64,000 nucleotides of DNA, taken from positions 5,438,163 through 5,502,162 of the forward strand of contig NZ_LT985361.1 of NCBI RefSeq assembly GCF_900269665.1, in the 5' to 3' direction. The DNA is from Nocardia suismassiliense (GTDB taxonomy: Bacteria; Actinomycetota; Actinomycetes; Mycobacteriales; Mycobacteriaceae). The translations under genes were made by a program, and so were the position numbers. The notes under the pieces are model-generated. The model saw nothing but the letters and a program-made list of their open reading frames with translations, was not told the DNA's origin and made no database searches. This document shows positions 24,234-33,444 of this stretch, one piece after another (the stretch's first letter is position 1; every line of letters starts with the position of its first letter).

Positions 24234-25667
24234 TCAGTTACCTGCGGGAAGCTGCTGTGTTTGGTTGTCGGCGGGACTCGGCTGTGTTTGCTTGTACGGT
24301 GCGCCCGCGGATTGCGCCGCGGTGGTGAACGCCCGCTTGATCTGCGGCCAGAAGGTGTCGTTCACGCAGGAGTAGCGGGGCATGAAGCCGCCACAGGACG
24401 ACGAATTGTTCGGGCCGATTTCGATGGTGAGGGCGGCCAGCCCCAATGCGCCGTGGGCCTGATCGTCGGTTGTTCCGGTGGTCGAGTATCCGACGGTTTC
24501 TTCGGAGGTGCCGACGGTGAACCCGGGAACGATCTTCCTGGCCAATGCGCGCAACTGGCTGGCATTCTTCGTGGTGGCGCCGCTCGGAATGATTCCGTAA
24601 TTACCGTAGGCGTGCAGATCGATCACGATTCCCTTGGCGGTATCCGGAACATCCCGGCTGCCCGCGGGGCGCTGATTGGTGAACAGGCTCGCGTAAAGCC
24701 GCTGTACCGCTTGGGTTTCCGGTTCGGAAGCGGCGCGCGGACCCTGGAACGTCTGCGAGCAGGGGTTCCGCGAGTCGCCACCCCAGCGGATGGTGAAGTT
24801 GCGGTTCAGATCGACGCCAGGACCGTTGCCGGACCCGTCGACCACCGAGCAGGACGAGGGAGTCTGGGTGTTGTTGACGTTCTTACGCTGCATCTTCGGC
24901 CGGTTGCCGCCGCTGGCCGTCACGTCGACCCCGTCCGGGTTGGTCACCGGGACCACCCAGATCTCGGTGTTGTCCAGGATCGAGGTCGCCGTGGCGTCGG
25001 TGCCGTAGCCGTTGGCGAGGTAGTCGATCCACTTCCAGGCCAGTTCGCCGGTCGCCAGCTCGCGGGCGTGGATCTGCGCGGTCAACAGGAAACGCGGCTT
25101 GGTCGAGGCAGTGGGCGACATCGCGCAGCCGTTCGGGGCGAGCGTCGTTTTCGCCGCGGCCTTCTCCTGATCGGTGGCCTGCTTCGCGACTCCGGTCAGG
25201 CAGATGACCTTCATGGTGTGCCCGCCGGTGCCTCGTTCGGCCTTCCAGCTCTTGCCGATGTCGTGCACCTGGGCGATGCCCGGGTATTTGGCCGCCACAT
25301 CCGAGGCGTGCTTGAGCAGGTCCGCCGCGGTGTGATAACCGCCGTAATACGTAGCGTCCGGAGCTTTTCGCTCCTGCGGTAACGACTTGTAAACCGGCGC
25401 ACCCTTTTTCGGTTGAAGTCCGCGTTCCCGCAGCGCCTTGGCGGTCGCCTCGTCCGCCGCGATGGTCACCTGCCCCGGGCCCGCCGGAACCATTTCGATC
25501 CCGGCCTCCTCGATGATGTCCTTCTGCGCCTGCGTCGGCACCGGGACTTCCCAGTAGTAAGGCGAATCATCCTGGCCGTTCGCCGTCGCCGGATTCAGGG
25601 CCAGCGTCGAAAAACCGCACACCGTCACCGCGGTCAAAGATGCCAGAATATTGCGTACTCTGCTCAT
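24234..25667 (-). CDS. Secreted M14 zinc carboxypeptidase
   Basis: This 477-aa protein has a signal peptide (MSRVRNILASLTAVTVCGF..., ending near ATANG) and a zinc carboxypeptidase domain of the M14 family. Zinc ligands are His200 and Glu203 in QIHARELATGE and the His in VIDLHAYGN; the catalytic Glu is in LTIEIGPNN. VDLNRNF is the substrate-binding Asn-Arg motif. It should remove C-terminal residues from extracellular peptides. Residues 45-100 form a propeptide-like N-terminal region. The ATG follows AAGGGAAG. It resembles the actinomycete carboxypeptidase T/SG group. No link to the neighbours is visible. Confidence 0.92.
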   Translation of the reverse strand: MSRVRNILASLTAVTVCGFSTLALNPATANGQDDSPYYWEVPVPTQAQKDIIEEAGIEMVPAGPGQVTIAADEATAKALRERGLQPKKGAPVYKSLPQERKAPDATYYGGYHTAADLLKHASDVAAKYPGIAQVHDIGKSWKAERGTGGHTMKVICLTGVAKQATDQEKAAAKTTLAPNGCAMSPTASTKPRFLLTAQIHARELATGELAWKWIDYLANGYGTDATATSILDNTEIWVVPVTNPDGVDVTASGGNRPKMQRKNVNNTQTPSSCSVVDGSGNGPGVDLNRNFTIRWGGDSRNPCSQTFQGPRAASEPETQAVQRLYASLFTNQRPAGSRDVPDTAKGIVIDLHAYGNYGIIPSGATTKNASQLRALARKIVPGFTVGTSEETVGYSTTGTTDDQAHGALGLAALTIEIGPNNSSSCGGFMPRYSCVNDTFWPQIKRAFTTAAQSAGAPYKQTQPSPADNQTQQLPAGN

Positions 25668-26090
25668 GGACTTCCCTTGTCTCTCGCACAACCGCCGGCC
25701 ACCGCAGTGCGCGGCGCGACGTTGTTCGCAGTCCCCGGCGCGGACTTCGCCTGTCCCGATGCCCGCCGCGCCCGCACACAGGACGCCGCCCGGCACGAGG
25801 CCGGGCACCTGGATCGAGTCGGCCGGAAGATACGGGACATATCGGCTCCTCCAAAGGGACGTATGAATTCCCGATGGGCGGAGATTAAGCCGCGGCATCG
25901 GCTCGGTGAAACCCCAGATGACGAGTGGGGAATACAGCTGCCGTCGCCGAATGACCTACTTGCGAGAAAATATGTGTTGCCCGAAAGACGCTGCACCTCT
26001 TGCCGATGCACGGCCGCGCCCCGGCAATATTTCGGCGACCCACCGGAGCTGGCTGTCCACGCCCGGCACGCCTAGTGTGGCTCTTCGGCT
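25668..26090. other. Intergenic region between carboxypeptidase and LysR genes
   Basis: About 420 bases lie between two divergent genes. No convincing gene or RNA was found; the open frames crossing it are atypical and lack ribosome-binding sites. The right part (about 25880-26000) is relatively AT-rich and probably holds the divergent promoters. Confidence 0.4.
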
Positions 26091-26107
26091 GACAACCCCC
26101 TGTTGTG
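26091..26107. promoter_or_regulatory. GACAACC-type palindrome at the LysR start (probable autoregulatory site)
   Basis: GACAACC-CCC-TGTTGTG ends 12 bases before the LysR TTG codon. A second copy with the same layout precedes dnaE at 27151-27167. Self-binding next to the start is typical of LysR regulators. Confidence 0.5.
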
Positions 26108-26119
26108 AAAGGAACCGAG

Positions 26120-27067
26120 TTGGAACTGGATCTCGGCGCGGTCCGAGCCTTCCTCGTGCTCGCCGACCACCAGCATTTCGGCGCGGCAGCAGACCATTTG
26201 GGGCTGACCCAGCAGGCCGTCTCCAAGCGCATCGCGAAGCTCGAAACCGCGCTGGGCACGGCACTGTTCCACCGCACGCGCCAGGGCAGCGACGTCACCG
26301 AAGCCGGGGCTGCCTTTCTCGTCCACGCCCGCGCTCTGATCGCACTGGCCGATCAGGCCGTCGCCTCGATACAGGGCAACGACCGCCCGCTGCGGGTGGA
26401 CGTGCTCGGCACCCGCCTCGCGCCCACCGAGCTGATCAGGACGTTCCACGAGACCCATCGCGGGGTGGAGATCGACATCGTGACGTCCAGCGGGCTGCGC
26501 AGCGGCCGATCCACCCTCGTCGACGGCACCATCGACGTCGCCTTCGCGCGAGTGGTCGGCGCGCTGGACCCCGCCATCGACCACATGCCCGCCTACCTCG
26601 AACCCCTGCACATCCTGGTAGGCCACAAACATCATCTGGCCGATCGACGCCGGGTCACGCTTGCCGACCTCGCGGGTTCGATCGCCCGAATGCCCGGCAA
26701 CGAGCCAGGCAGCGAATGGGCGCAGTTCTACGACGATCTCGCCGAGGACTTCGGGCTCACCATCGATACCGCGGGCCCGGACTTCGGCCTGGACCACCTG
26801 CTCGACGAGATCGCCGAGTCCGCCGACGGCTATCTCTTCTCCGGCGAATTGTTGCGCGTCCCTTGGCATCCCGATATCCGCCGGATCCCGCTCGCCGAGC
26901 CGACCCCCTGCTATCCGCACTCCATGCTCTGGCTCCGGAGCAACCGGCATCCCGTGCTGCCCCGCCTCCTCAGCCATATCGCCGCCTACCTCGACCCGTT
27001 CGACCCCGAACGCCACTGGCTCCCGCCGACCGAGATCCGCAGCGACAGCTGGGGCCGATCCGCTTGA
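26120..27067 (+). CDS. LysR-family transcriptional regulator
   Basis: This 315-aa protein has an N-terminal LysR winged helix (DLGAVRAFLVLADHQHFGAAADHLGLTQQAVSKRIAKLE) and a periplasmic-binding-protein-like effector domain (about 90-290). The TTG at 26120 follows AAGGAA by seven bases; a GTG five codons earlier would lie inside the GACAACC palindrome and is less likely. The effector is unknown. The gene is followed by a full-length DNA polymerase III alpha gene whose upstream region carries the same palindrome, so control of that gene is plausible. Confidence 0.9.
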   Translation: MELDLGAVRAFLVLADHQHFGAAADHLGLTQQAVSKRIAKLETALGTALFHRTRQGSDVTEAGAAFLVHARALIALADQAVASIQGNDRPLRVDVLGTRLAPTELIRTFHETHRGVEIDIVTSSGLRSGRSTLVDGTIDVAFARVVGALDPAIDHMPAYLEPLHILVGHKHHLADRRRVTLADLAGSIARMPGNEPGSEWAQFYDDLAEDFGLTIDTAGPDFGLDHLLDEIAESADGYLFSGELLRVPWHPDIRRIPLAEPTPCYPHSMLWLRSNRHPVLPRLLSHIAAYLDPFDPERHWLPPTEIRSDSWGRSA

Positions 27068-27150
27068 CCGCGTGCCGTGCACGGGCAAGACGGTCGGCAC
27101 CGGCACTTCGGGCCTGCGAACGGAATGGCTTGCGGCACAGGGCCAGCCAG

Positions 27151-27167
27151 GACAACCACTGGTTGTC
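27151..27167. promoter_or_regulatory. Perfect 17-bp palindrome upstream of dnaE
   Basis: GACAACCACTGGTTGTC is perfectly symmetric (8-bp arms, one central base) and ends 88 bases before the dnaE TTG start. It shares GACAACC-N3-xGTTGT with the site at the LysR start. Confidence 0.55.
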
Positions 27168-27255
27168 ACGAGGTGCGTGTTGATTGTTTGACCCGCGATC
27201 GCCCGCTCGGCTCGAATAGGCCGATCCGAGTCCGAGTCGCGCCTGGAGGCCTCCG

Positions 27256-30200
27256 TTGTCCTCGTTCGTTCACCTGCATGTGCACACCGAGTACTCGATG
27301 CTGGACGGTGCGGCGAAGATCCAGCCGCTGTTCGAGGAGGCCGGGCGGCTCGGGATGAGCGCAGTGGGCATGACCGATCACGGGAACATGTTCGGGGCCG
27401 ACGAGTTCTATCAGGTCGCCACGAAAATGGGCATCAAGCCGATCATAGGGATCGAGGCTTATCTCGCCCCGGGCAGTAGATTTCACAAGAAGCCGGTGTT
27501 CTGGGGGCAGGCGAATCAGCGCGGGTCGAATGGGGAAGGCGTCGGCGGCGACGTCTCCGGTGGTGGTGCGTACACGCACATGACGATGCTGGCACGCGAC
27601 GCGCACGGGTTGCGCAACCTGTTCAAGCTGTCTTCGCTGGCCAGCATCGAGGGCTACTACCGTAAGCCGCGGATGGACCGGGAACTGGTCGCCGGGCACG
27701 CCGAAGGCATCATCGCCACCACCGGCTGCCCGTCCGGCGAGGTGCAGACCCGGCTGCGGCTCGGTCAGCACGCCGAGGCGATCCAGGCGGCCGCCGATTA
27801 CCGCGACATCTTCGGCAAGGAGAACTTCTTCGTCGAACTGATGGACCATGGTCTGCCCATCGAGCGCTCGGTCCGCGACGGGCTGCTCGAGATCAGCGCG
27901 AAGCTGGGCATTCCGCCGTTGGCCACCAACGACTCTCACTACGTCACCAAGGATCAGTCCGAGGCGCATGCCGCGCTGCTGTGTGTCCAGGCGGGGAAGA
28001 CACTCAGCGATCCGACGCGGTTCAAGTTCGACGGCGACGGTTACTACCTGCAGTCGGCCGAGGAGATGCGGGCGTATTGGGATACCCAGGTGCCCGGCGC
28101 GGCCGACAACACGCTGTTGATCGCCGAACGGGTCGAGTCGTACGCCGAGGTGTGGGAGCACACCGATCGGATGCCGATCTACGAAGCGCCCGAGGGTTAC
28201 GACGTGACCTCGTGGTTCCGCGCGGAAGTCATGCGTGGCCTCGCCTGGCGGCTGCCCGGTGGGGTGCCCGAGGAATATCTGCGCCGCGCCGAGTTCGAGA
28301 TCGACATCATCGTGCAGAAGGGGTTTCCCGCCTACTTCCTCATCACCGCCGACCTGATGAATTACGCTCGCCAGCAAGGCATCCGGGTCGGCCCGGGGCG
28401 TGGTTCGGCGGCCGGGTCACTGGTGTCCTACGCGATGGGCATCACCAATCTGGACCCCATCCATCACGGCCTGCTGTTCGAGCGATTCCTGAATCCCGAG
28501 CGCATGTCGATGCCCGATATCGATATGGACTTCGACGATCGCCGCCGCGGTGAGATGGTGCGTTACGCGACGGAGAAATACGGCAGCGACCGCATCGCCC
28601 AGGTGATCACCTTCGGCAAGATCAAAACGAAAGCGGCGATCAAGGATTCGGCACGGGTGCACTTCGGCCAGCCGGGTTTCGCCATCGCCGACCGCATCTC
28701 CAAGGCGCTGCCGCCGCCGGTCGCCGCGAAGGATATTCCGCTGTCGGGCATCGTCGATCCGAAGCACGAGCGCTATCCCGAAGCGGCCGAGGTGCGTTCG
28801 CTGATCGAGACCGACAAAGACGTCGCCACCATCTTCGAGACCGCGCGCGGCCTGGAGGGCCTGATCCGCAACGCGGGCGTGCACGCCTGCGCGGTGATCA
28901 TGTCCTCGGAGCCGCTGGCGAACGTCATCCCGCTGTGGCGGCGCGAGGACGGCTCGATGATCACCGGGTGGGACTACCCGTCCTGTGAGGCCATCGGCCT
29001 GCTCAAGATGGACTTCCTCGGGCTGCGCAACCTCACGGTGATCGGCGACGCGATCGAGAACATCGAGGCCAACCGCGGCGAGACGGTCGACCTCGACTCG
29101 CTCGGCACCGACGACCCGAAGACCTACGAGCTGCTCGGTCGCGGCGACAGCCTCGGCGTCTTCCAGCTCGACGGCAACGCGATGCGCGAACTGCTTCGGC
29201 GATTGGGGCCCACCGGGTTCGAGGACATCATCGCCGTCAACGCGCTGTATCGGCCCGGGCCGATGGCGATGAACACGCACAACAACTACGCCGACCGCAA
29301 GAACGCCAGGCAGGCGATCGAGCCGATCCACGCGGAACTGGCCGAGCCGCTGCGCGACATCCTCGCCGAGACCTACGGCCTGGTCGTGTACCAGGAACAG
29401 ATCATGCAGATCGCCCAGCGGGTCGCGGGCTTCTCGATGGGCCGCGCCGACGTGCTGCGCCGGGCGATGGGCAAGAAGAAGCTCGAGGTCCTGGAGAAGG
29501 AGTTCGAGGGCTTTCGCGCGGGCATGCGCGAGAACGGCTTCTCCGACGAAGCGGTGCAGGCCCTGTGGGACACCGTGCTGCCGTTCGCCGGATACGCGTT
29601 CAACAAGTCGCACGCGGCGGGGTACGCGCTCGTCGGTTACTGGACCGCCTACCTCAAGGCCAACTATCAGGCCGAATACATGGCGGCACTGCTCACTTCG
29701 GTGGCCGACAACAAGGACAAGTCCGCGATCTACCTGGCCGAGTGCCGTCAGCTCGGCCTCAAAGTGCTTGCGCCGGACGTCAACGAGTCGTCGCTGCGGT
29801 TCTCCGCCGTCGGCACCGACATCAGGTTCGGACTCGGCGGTATTCGTAACGTCGGGGCCAATGTGGTCGAGTCGATCATCAAGACCCGCACCACCAAGGG
29901 CAAGTACACCTCGTTCGCCGACTTCATCGAGAAGTCGGAACTGGTCTGCTGCAACAAGCGTGTGCTGGAGTCGCTCATCAAGGCCGGCGCGTTCGACTCG
30001 TTCGATCATCCGCGCAAGGCGCTCATCGACGTGCACGAGGAAGCGGTGGACGCCGTCACCGGGCTCAAGCGCCAGGAGGCGATGGGACAGTTCGACTTGT
30101 TCGGGGTCGAGAGCGGCGCCGAGGAGACGTCCAGTCATTCTTCACCGCTGAGCCATCTGAAGTTCGACGGCGAAGAGTGGCCGCGCAAAATCTTGCTCGG

Positions 30201-30816
30201 GCTGGAGCGAGAAATGCTGGGGCTCTACGTTTCCGGGCATCCACTCGACGGAACGAATCACATTCTCCGCAAGGCGGCACCGAAGCCGATTGCCCATGTG
30301 CTGGCCAACGCGCCACGAGAAGGGACGATCGTGATTTCTGGCATGATCTCCGCATTGGAACGCCGGGTCAACAAGAAAGGTGAAAGCTGGGCGATCGCGG
30401 TGATCGAGGACCTGGACGCCTCGGTCGAAGTCCTGTTCTTTCCGAAGAGTTACAACCTGTTCACGACCGATCTGGTCGTGGACGCCGTTGTGGCAGTGGA
30501 AGGCCGAGTGAATTGGCGGGAGGACAGGATGGGCATCTTCGGCACCCATCTGGCTCCGCTCGATATCAGTTCAGTGGAACGCGGCGAGCACGCAGCTCCG
30601 CTGATGCTGGAAATCAATGCGGAGTCCACTCGCCGCGACAGTGTGCTCGAATTGAAATCGGCGCTGCGGTCACACCGCGGCGGGACCCCGGTGCGCCTCG
30701 TGCTGTGCTACCGCGACCGGCGCACCACGCTAGCGGTCGACAACTACCCGGTGACAGTCAGTTCGGCGCTGCTCGGTGAACTGCGGGCCGTACACGGCGT
30801 CAAAGTGCTGACGTGA
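27256..30816 (+). CDS. dnaE: DNA polymerase III alpha subunit, DnaE1 type
   Basis: This is a full-length 1186-aa replicative polymerase. The N-terminal PHP domain shows HLHVHTEYSMLDGA, TDHGNM and NDSHYV; the palm carries GPGRGSAAGSLVSY and the catalytic aspartates of PDIDMDFDDRRRGEM (about D421-D425). The clamp-binding motif QFDLFG is at 945-950, followed by an OB fold. It starts at TTG behind GGAGG. Sequence and length fit DnaE1, not the mutagenic DnaE2. Flanking genes are not replication or housekeeping genes, and the upstream LysR shares a palindrome with it. In Nocardia making nargenicin, an extra DnaE homologue gives self-resistance, so this could be a second copy; the window alone cannot show whether another exists. 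Confidence 0.95.
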   Translation: MSSFVHLHVHTEYSMLDGAAKIQPLFEEAGRLGMSAVGMTDHGNMFGADEFYQVATKMGIKPIIGIEAYLAPGSRFHKKPVFWGQANQRGSNGEGVGGDVSGGGAYTHMTMLARDAHGLRNLFKLSSLASIEGYYRKPRMDRELVAGHAEGIIATTGCPSGEVQTRLRLGQHAEAIQAAADYRDIFGKENFFVELMDHGLPIERSVRDGLLEISAKLGIPPLATNDSHYVTKDQSEAHAALLCVQAGKTLSDPTRFKFDGDGYYLQSAEEMRAYWDTQVPGAADNTLLIAERVESYAEVWEHTDRMPIYEAPEGYDVTSWFRAEVMRGLAWRLPGGVPEEYLRRAEFEIDIIVQKGFPAYFLITADLMNYARQQGIRVGPGRGSAAGSLVSYAMGITNLDPIHHGLLFERFLNPERMSMPDIDMDFDDRRRGEMVRYATEKYGSDRIAQVITFGKIKTKAAIKDSARVHFGQPGFAIADRISKALPPPVAAKDIPLSGIVDPKHERYPEAAEVRSLIETDKDVATIFETARGLEGLIRNAGVHACAVIMSSEPLANVIPLWRREDGSMITGWDYPSCEAIGLLKMDFLGLRNLTVIGDAIENIEANRGETVDLDSLGTDDPKTYELLGRGDSLGVFQLDGNAMRELLRRLGPTGFEDIIAVNALYRPGPMAMNTHNNYADRKNARQAIEPIHAELAEPLRDILAETYGLVVYQEQIMQIAQRVAGFSMGRADVLRRAMGKKKLEVLEKEFEGFRAGMRENGFSDEAVQALWDTVLPFAGYAFNKSHAAGYALVGYWTAYLKANYQAEYMAALLTSVADNKDKSAIYLAECRQLGLKVLAPDVNESSLRFSAVGTDIRFGLGGIRNVGANVVESIIKTRTTKGKYTSFADFIEKSELVCCNKRVLESLIKAGAFDSFDHPRKALIDVHEEAVDAVTGLKRQEAMGQFDLFGVESGAEETSSHSSPLSHLKFDGEEWPRKILLGLEREMLGLYVSGHPLDGTNHILRKAAPKPIAHVLANAPREGTIVISGMISALERRVNKKGESWAIAVIEDLDASVEVLFFPKSYNLFTTDLVVDAVVAVEGRVNWREDRMGIFGTHLAPLDISSVERGEHAAPLMLEINAESTRRDSVLELKSALRSHRGGTPVRLVLCYRDRRTTLAVDNYPVTVSSALLGELRAVHGVKVLT

Positions 30817-30828
30817 CAGGCGATTTCG

Positions 30829-30864
30829 GCACCGTCCGCGTCGACCGTCAGGTGCGGACGGTGC
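30829..30864. terminator. Terminator hairpin after dnaE
   Basis: GCACCGTCCGC and GCGGACGGTGC form a perfect 11-bp stem (14-base loop) 12 bases after the dnaE stop, overlapping the 3' end of the convergent DUF6300-like gene. Confidence 0.6.
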
Positions 30865-31261
30865 ACTCGGCCCGGAGCAGCGCCAGCTGAGCGTCGTCGA
30901 TCCGCGCGGGCAAGACCTCGCGCAGCCAGTCCCCGAGCAGTATCGCCGCCTCGGGCTCACCCGCCACCTCGCCACAGCCCGCGAAATAGTCGATGAGCGC
31001 TCGGGCCGCCGGATTTTCCTTGTCGCAGCCGGCGCAAAGTCCTACCGTGCGAGTCCCACTCACCTCGGTACCGTCGGCGCGCAAAAACGAATGCGGCACC
31101 CGCACCGCGCAGAGCAAAGCGTCACCGCACCGATGGCATGGCATATCCAGCAATACGAGCTCGCAATCCAGACCCGACACGAAGTTGATTCGACTCGATT
31201 CGCGGCCCGGTGTCCAACAAACGACACGCACCAATCCCCAACCAGCAGTTGTGAACAGCAC
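30848..31261 (-). CDS. DUF6300-like small zinc-ribbon protein
   Basis: A protein of up to 137 aa has two CxxC pairs: PCHRCGDALL and LCAGCDKENPAARALIDYF, separated by RVPHSFLRADGTEVSGTRT. This matches the actinobacterial DUF6300 pattern of paired zinc-binding cysteines around a short beta sheet. Function is unknown in the family. The start is uncertain; an internal GTG or ATG giving about 100-115 aa is possible, because the N-terminal 30 residues have no good ribosome-binding site and look atypical. It converges on dnaE. Confidence 0.6.
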   Translation of the reverse strand: MLFTTAGWGLVRVVCWTPGRESSRINFVSGLDCELVLLDMPCHRCGDALLCAVRVPHSFLRADGTEVSGTRTVGLCAGCDKENPAARALIDYFAGCGEVAGEPEAAILLGDWLREVLPARIDDAQLALLRAECTVRT

Positions 31262-31292
31262 GCACCGATAGAACGTTGCAACGGTTTTCGCC

Positions 31293-32069
31293 TTACTGCA
31301 TACCGAGCCCCACCCGAATGGCCTCCTCGACAGGTGAATAGGTGCCGTCGGCCCGATCCAATTCCAGCGGAGCGGCGGGTTCGAGGGTGGGGGTCGCCAT
31401 GAAGCGTGGCGTATCGCCGTGATGGGCCTGGGCGGCGTGGATCAGGAAGGGGTGACACAGATAGACATCACCGGCGCTGCCGGTGGCGTAAGCGACCGGC
31501 AGGTCGGCGGTGGCTTCGAGTACGCCGGTCTCGTCGATGCGGGTGGCATCGATGCCCGCGTCTCCGTAGCGGCGCAGTCGGCCGGGTAGAGCCAGATGGG
31601 AGCCGACGCGAATTCTGGTCGGTGCGTCGGACTCGGCGACATCGGTGAACAAGAACAGCATGAGCAGCGCGCAGCCACGGGAACGGTAGTTGGTGAACGA
31701 GTGCCCTTTCCAGCCCTCGGGGAGGTAACTGCCCTCGAAGTGCCAATAGTCGTCGCCCGGCGGATCGGTGTGCGGGAAACGGACCGGGATGGGGCCGATA
31801 CCGGACCTGCGCAGCCACCGACGGGGGCCCACCAACTGGTCGAAAGCGTGTTCCAGATCAGGCATCTGCATGGCGGTGCGGAATGGCTCGTCAGTGCATT
31901 CGGGCAAGCGGACGAGCGGCTTTGTCCAGGTGGTGCGATCGTGCGGAGCACATCCGGTGCACGACCACATGATCTCCACGCAGCGCTCAGCGATCGCGCG
32001 CGGAAATGATCCGGCTACGTGAACGAATCCGTCCTCGATGAACTTGGTGAAGTGTTCTGCCTCGAGCAT
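31293..32069 (-). CDS. PhyH-type Fe(II)/2-oxoglutarate dioxygenase
   Basis: This 258-aa protein resembles phytanoyl-CoA dioxygenase family enzymes. The iron facial triad is suggested by HTDPPGDDYWHFEGS (HxD) and a distal His in CHPFLIHAAQAHHGD; the arginine that binds 2-oxoglutarate would be in DTPRFMATP. Family members hydroxylate or halogenate small molecules, including natural products and ectoine. The ATG at 32069 is downstream of GAGG; a GTG five codons earlier is possible. It stands alone between a convergent small gene and the divergent mycolyltransferase. The substrate cannot be inferred. Confidence 0.8.
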   Translation of the reverse strand: MLEAEHFTKFIEDGFVHVAGSFPRAIAERCVEIMWSCTGCAPHDRTTWTKPLVRLPECTDEPFRTAMQMPDLEHAFDQLVGPRRWLRRSGIGPIPVRFPHTDPPGDDYWHFEGSYLPEGWKGHSFTNYRSRGCALLMLFLFTDVAESDAPTRIRVGSHLALPGRLRRYGDAGIDATRIDETGVLEATADLPVAYATGSAGDVYLCHPFLIHAAQAHHGDTPRFMATPTLEPAAPLELDRADGTYSPVEEAIRVGLGMQ

Positions 32070-32237
32070 CGCGCGGAACCTCACTTTTTGTGTGGAGATG
32101 GGCTATTTCTCCCGGCATACCCGGCTGCGGCCCCGGGTCACCGACTGTCAAGCAGTGCATAGCCATTCGATAACACTGCTGCGTGGCGCGCGTGTTCGGC
32201 GCCGACCAGCGATTCGTGCGACGGTATAACCGAGAGG

Positions 32238-33188
32238 ATGGCGAATTCACGGTGTTGGATGGCACTCGTCAGCGTGCTGGTGACCGCAGTCGCGGTCACC
32301 GCCCTCTCGGCGCCCGCAACCGCGGCGCCCGCCGAGGTCCGCGTGATCAGCGAAACGCCGATCACCCGGGCCGTCACCCGCATCGACATCTACTCACCGT
32401 CGATGGATCAGGTTGTCAGCAATCACGTGATCCGGGCGGCCGACGGCCCGGCGCCGACGCTGTACCTGCTCACCGGCATCGGTGGCGGCGAGGACGGTAT
32501 CTCGTGGTGGCACAACACCGAAGTCCGGGACTTCTTCGCCGATAAGAACGTGAATGTGGTGCTGCCGATCGGCGGGGCGTTCAGCATGTACACCGACTGG
32601 CGGGCCGACGATCCGATCATCGGGCGCGCCCGCTGGCAGACCTACCTCACCCGCGAACTGCCCGCGATCGTCGATGCCTACCTGCACACCACCGGCCGGA
32701 ACGCGATCGCCGGGGTGTCGATGAGCGGTGGCTCCGCGGTCGATCTCGCGATTCAGGCTCCGCACCTGTACCGCGCCGTTGCGGCGTACAGCGGATGCCC
32801 GTGGTCCGCAGACGTATTCGGGGTGGCGATGATCAGCGCGCAGGTGTTACGTGGCGGCGGCAACCCGGTGAACATGTGGGGTGCGCCGGGCTCGGACGGG
32901 TGGCGCGCGCATGACGCGTTCGCGCGGGCGGGCGCGCTCGCCGGAAAAGCCGTCTATCTCTCGGCCGCGTCCGGTATCCCGGGCGTGATCGATCGCAGCG
33001 GTCTGCCCATGCCACCGATCGAGGCGATCGCGAGCCGGTGCACCGCCGCCTTCGCGGGCAGATTGGCTGCGCTCGGTGTGCCTGCCGTCCATGTCGACCG
33101 GCGGACGGGGTCGCACACCTGGGGTCTGTTCGAAACGGACCTGCGCAACTCCTGGCCGCAGCTGGCTGGCGCGCTCGGCACCCGTTAG
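32238..33188 (+). CDS. Secreted mycolyltransferase/antigen-85-like esterase
   Basis: This 316-aa alpha/beta hydrolase (PF00756) has a signal peptide (MANSRCWMALVSVLVTAVAVTA..., cleaved near ATAAP). The nucleophile is Ser in AGVSMSGGSAVDLA, and the catalytic His is in GSHTWGLFETDLRNSWPQL, a pattern typical of antigen 85 proteins. Such enzymes transfer mycolic acids to trehalose or arabinogalactan in the cell envelope. The gene supports a mycolate-containing host. GAGAGG precedes the ATG directly. It is a small version of the family; a plain carboxylesterase activity remains possible. Confidence 0.85.
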   Translation: MANSRCWMALVSVLVTAVAVTALSAPATAAPAEVRVISETPITRAVTRIDIYSPSMDQVVSNHVIRAADGPAPTLYLLTGIGGGEDGISWWHNTEVRDFFADKNVNVVLPIGGAFSMYTDWRADDPIIGRARWQTYLTRELPAIVDAYLHTTGRNAIAGVSMSGGSAVDLAIQAPHLYRAVAAYSGCPWSADVFGVAMISAQVLRGGGNPVNMWGAPGSDGWRAHDAFARAGALAGKAVYLSAASGIPGVIDRSGLPMPPIEAIASRCTAAFAGRLAALGVPAVHVDRRTGSHTWGLFETDLRNSWPQLAGALGTR

Positions 33189-33236
33189 CCCGAAAGTACT
33201 GGGCCGCAATCGAACTAACAAATCTTGCAACGCAGG

Positions 33237-33272
33237 CTTAACTGCTCCGTAGATATATCTTCACCAGTTAAG
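33237..33272. repeat. Inverted repeat in an AT-rich intergenic island
   Basis: CTTAACTG and CAGTTAAG are perfect 8-bp arms 20 bases apart, in the AT-rich gap after the mycolyltransferase gene. It may be its terminator or an operator of the metalloprotease gene. Confidence 0.4.
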
Positions 33273-33360
33273 ACCTCCCTTACATATTGTGCTCATTCGC
33301 CGTTTCCTCGGTACAGTCGTGCGTGCCGATCACGAGCACATAACGCGCTCTTCATGATTC

Positions 33361-33390
33361 GCGGCTGATAATAGTTCCGGCATCAGCCGC
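33361..33390. promoter_or_regulatory. Leader hairpin upstream of the metalloprotease
   Basis: GCGGCTGAT and ATCAGCCGC form a perfect 9-bp stem with a 12-base loop, ending 54 bases before the metalloprotease ATG. It could be an operator or an mRNA leader structure. Confidence 0.45.
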
Positions 33391-33444
33391 TATTCGGGCT
33401 CGGCAGAAATCCCACCTTTAGCACTCATCGGAGGTCTCCGCGCT

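Noticed and set aside
25413..26075. Rightward frame across the carboxypeptidase start considered as a gene
   Set aside because: It has no ribosome-binding site, overlaps the signal peptide of a secure gene and has no recognisable domain.
27256..30816. DnaE considered as the mutagenic DnaE2 polymerase
   Set aside because: The length (1186 aa), intact PHP motifs and the QFDLFG clamp-binding motif fit DnaE1; no ImuA/ImuB partners are present.
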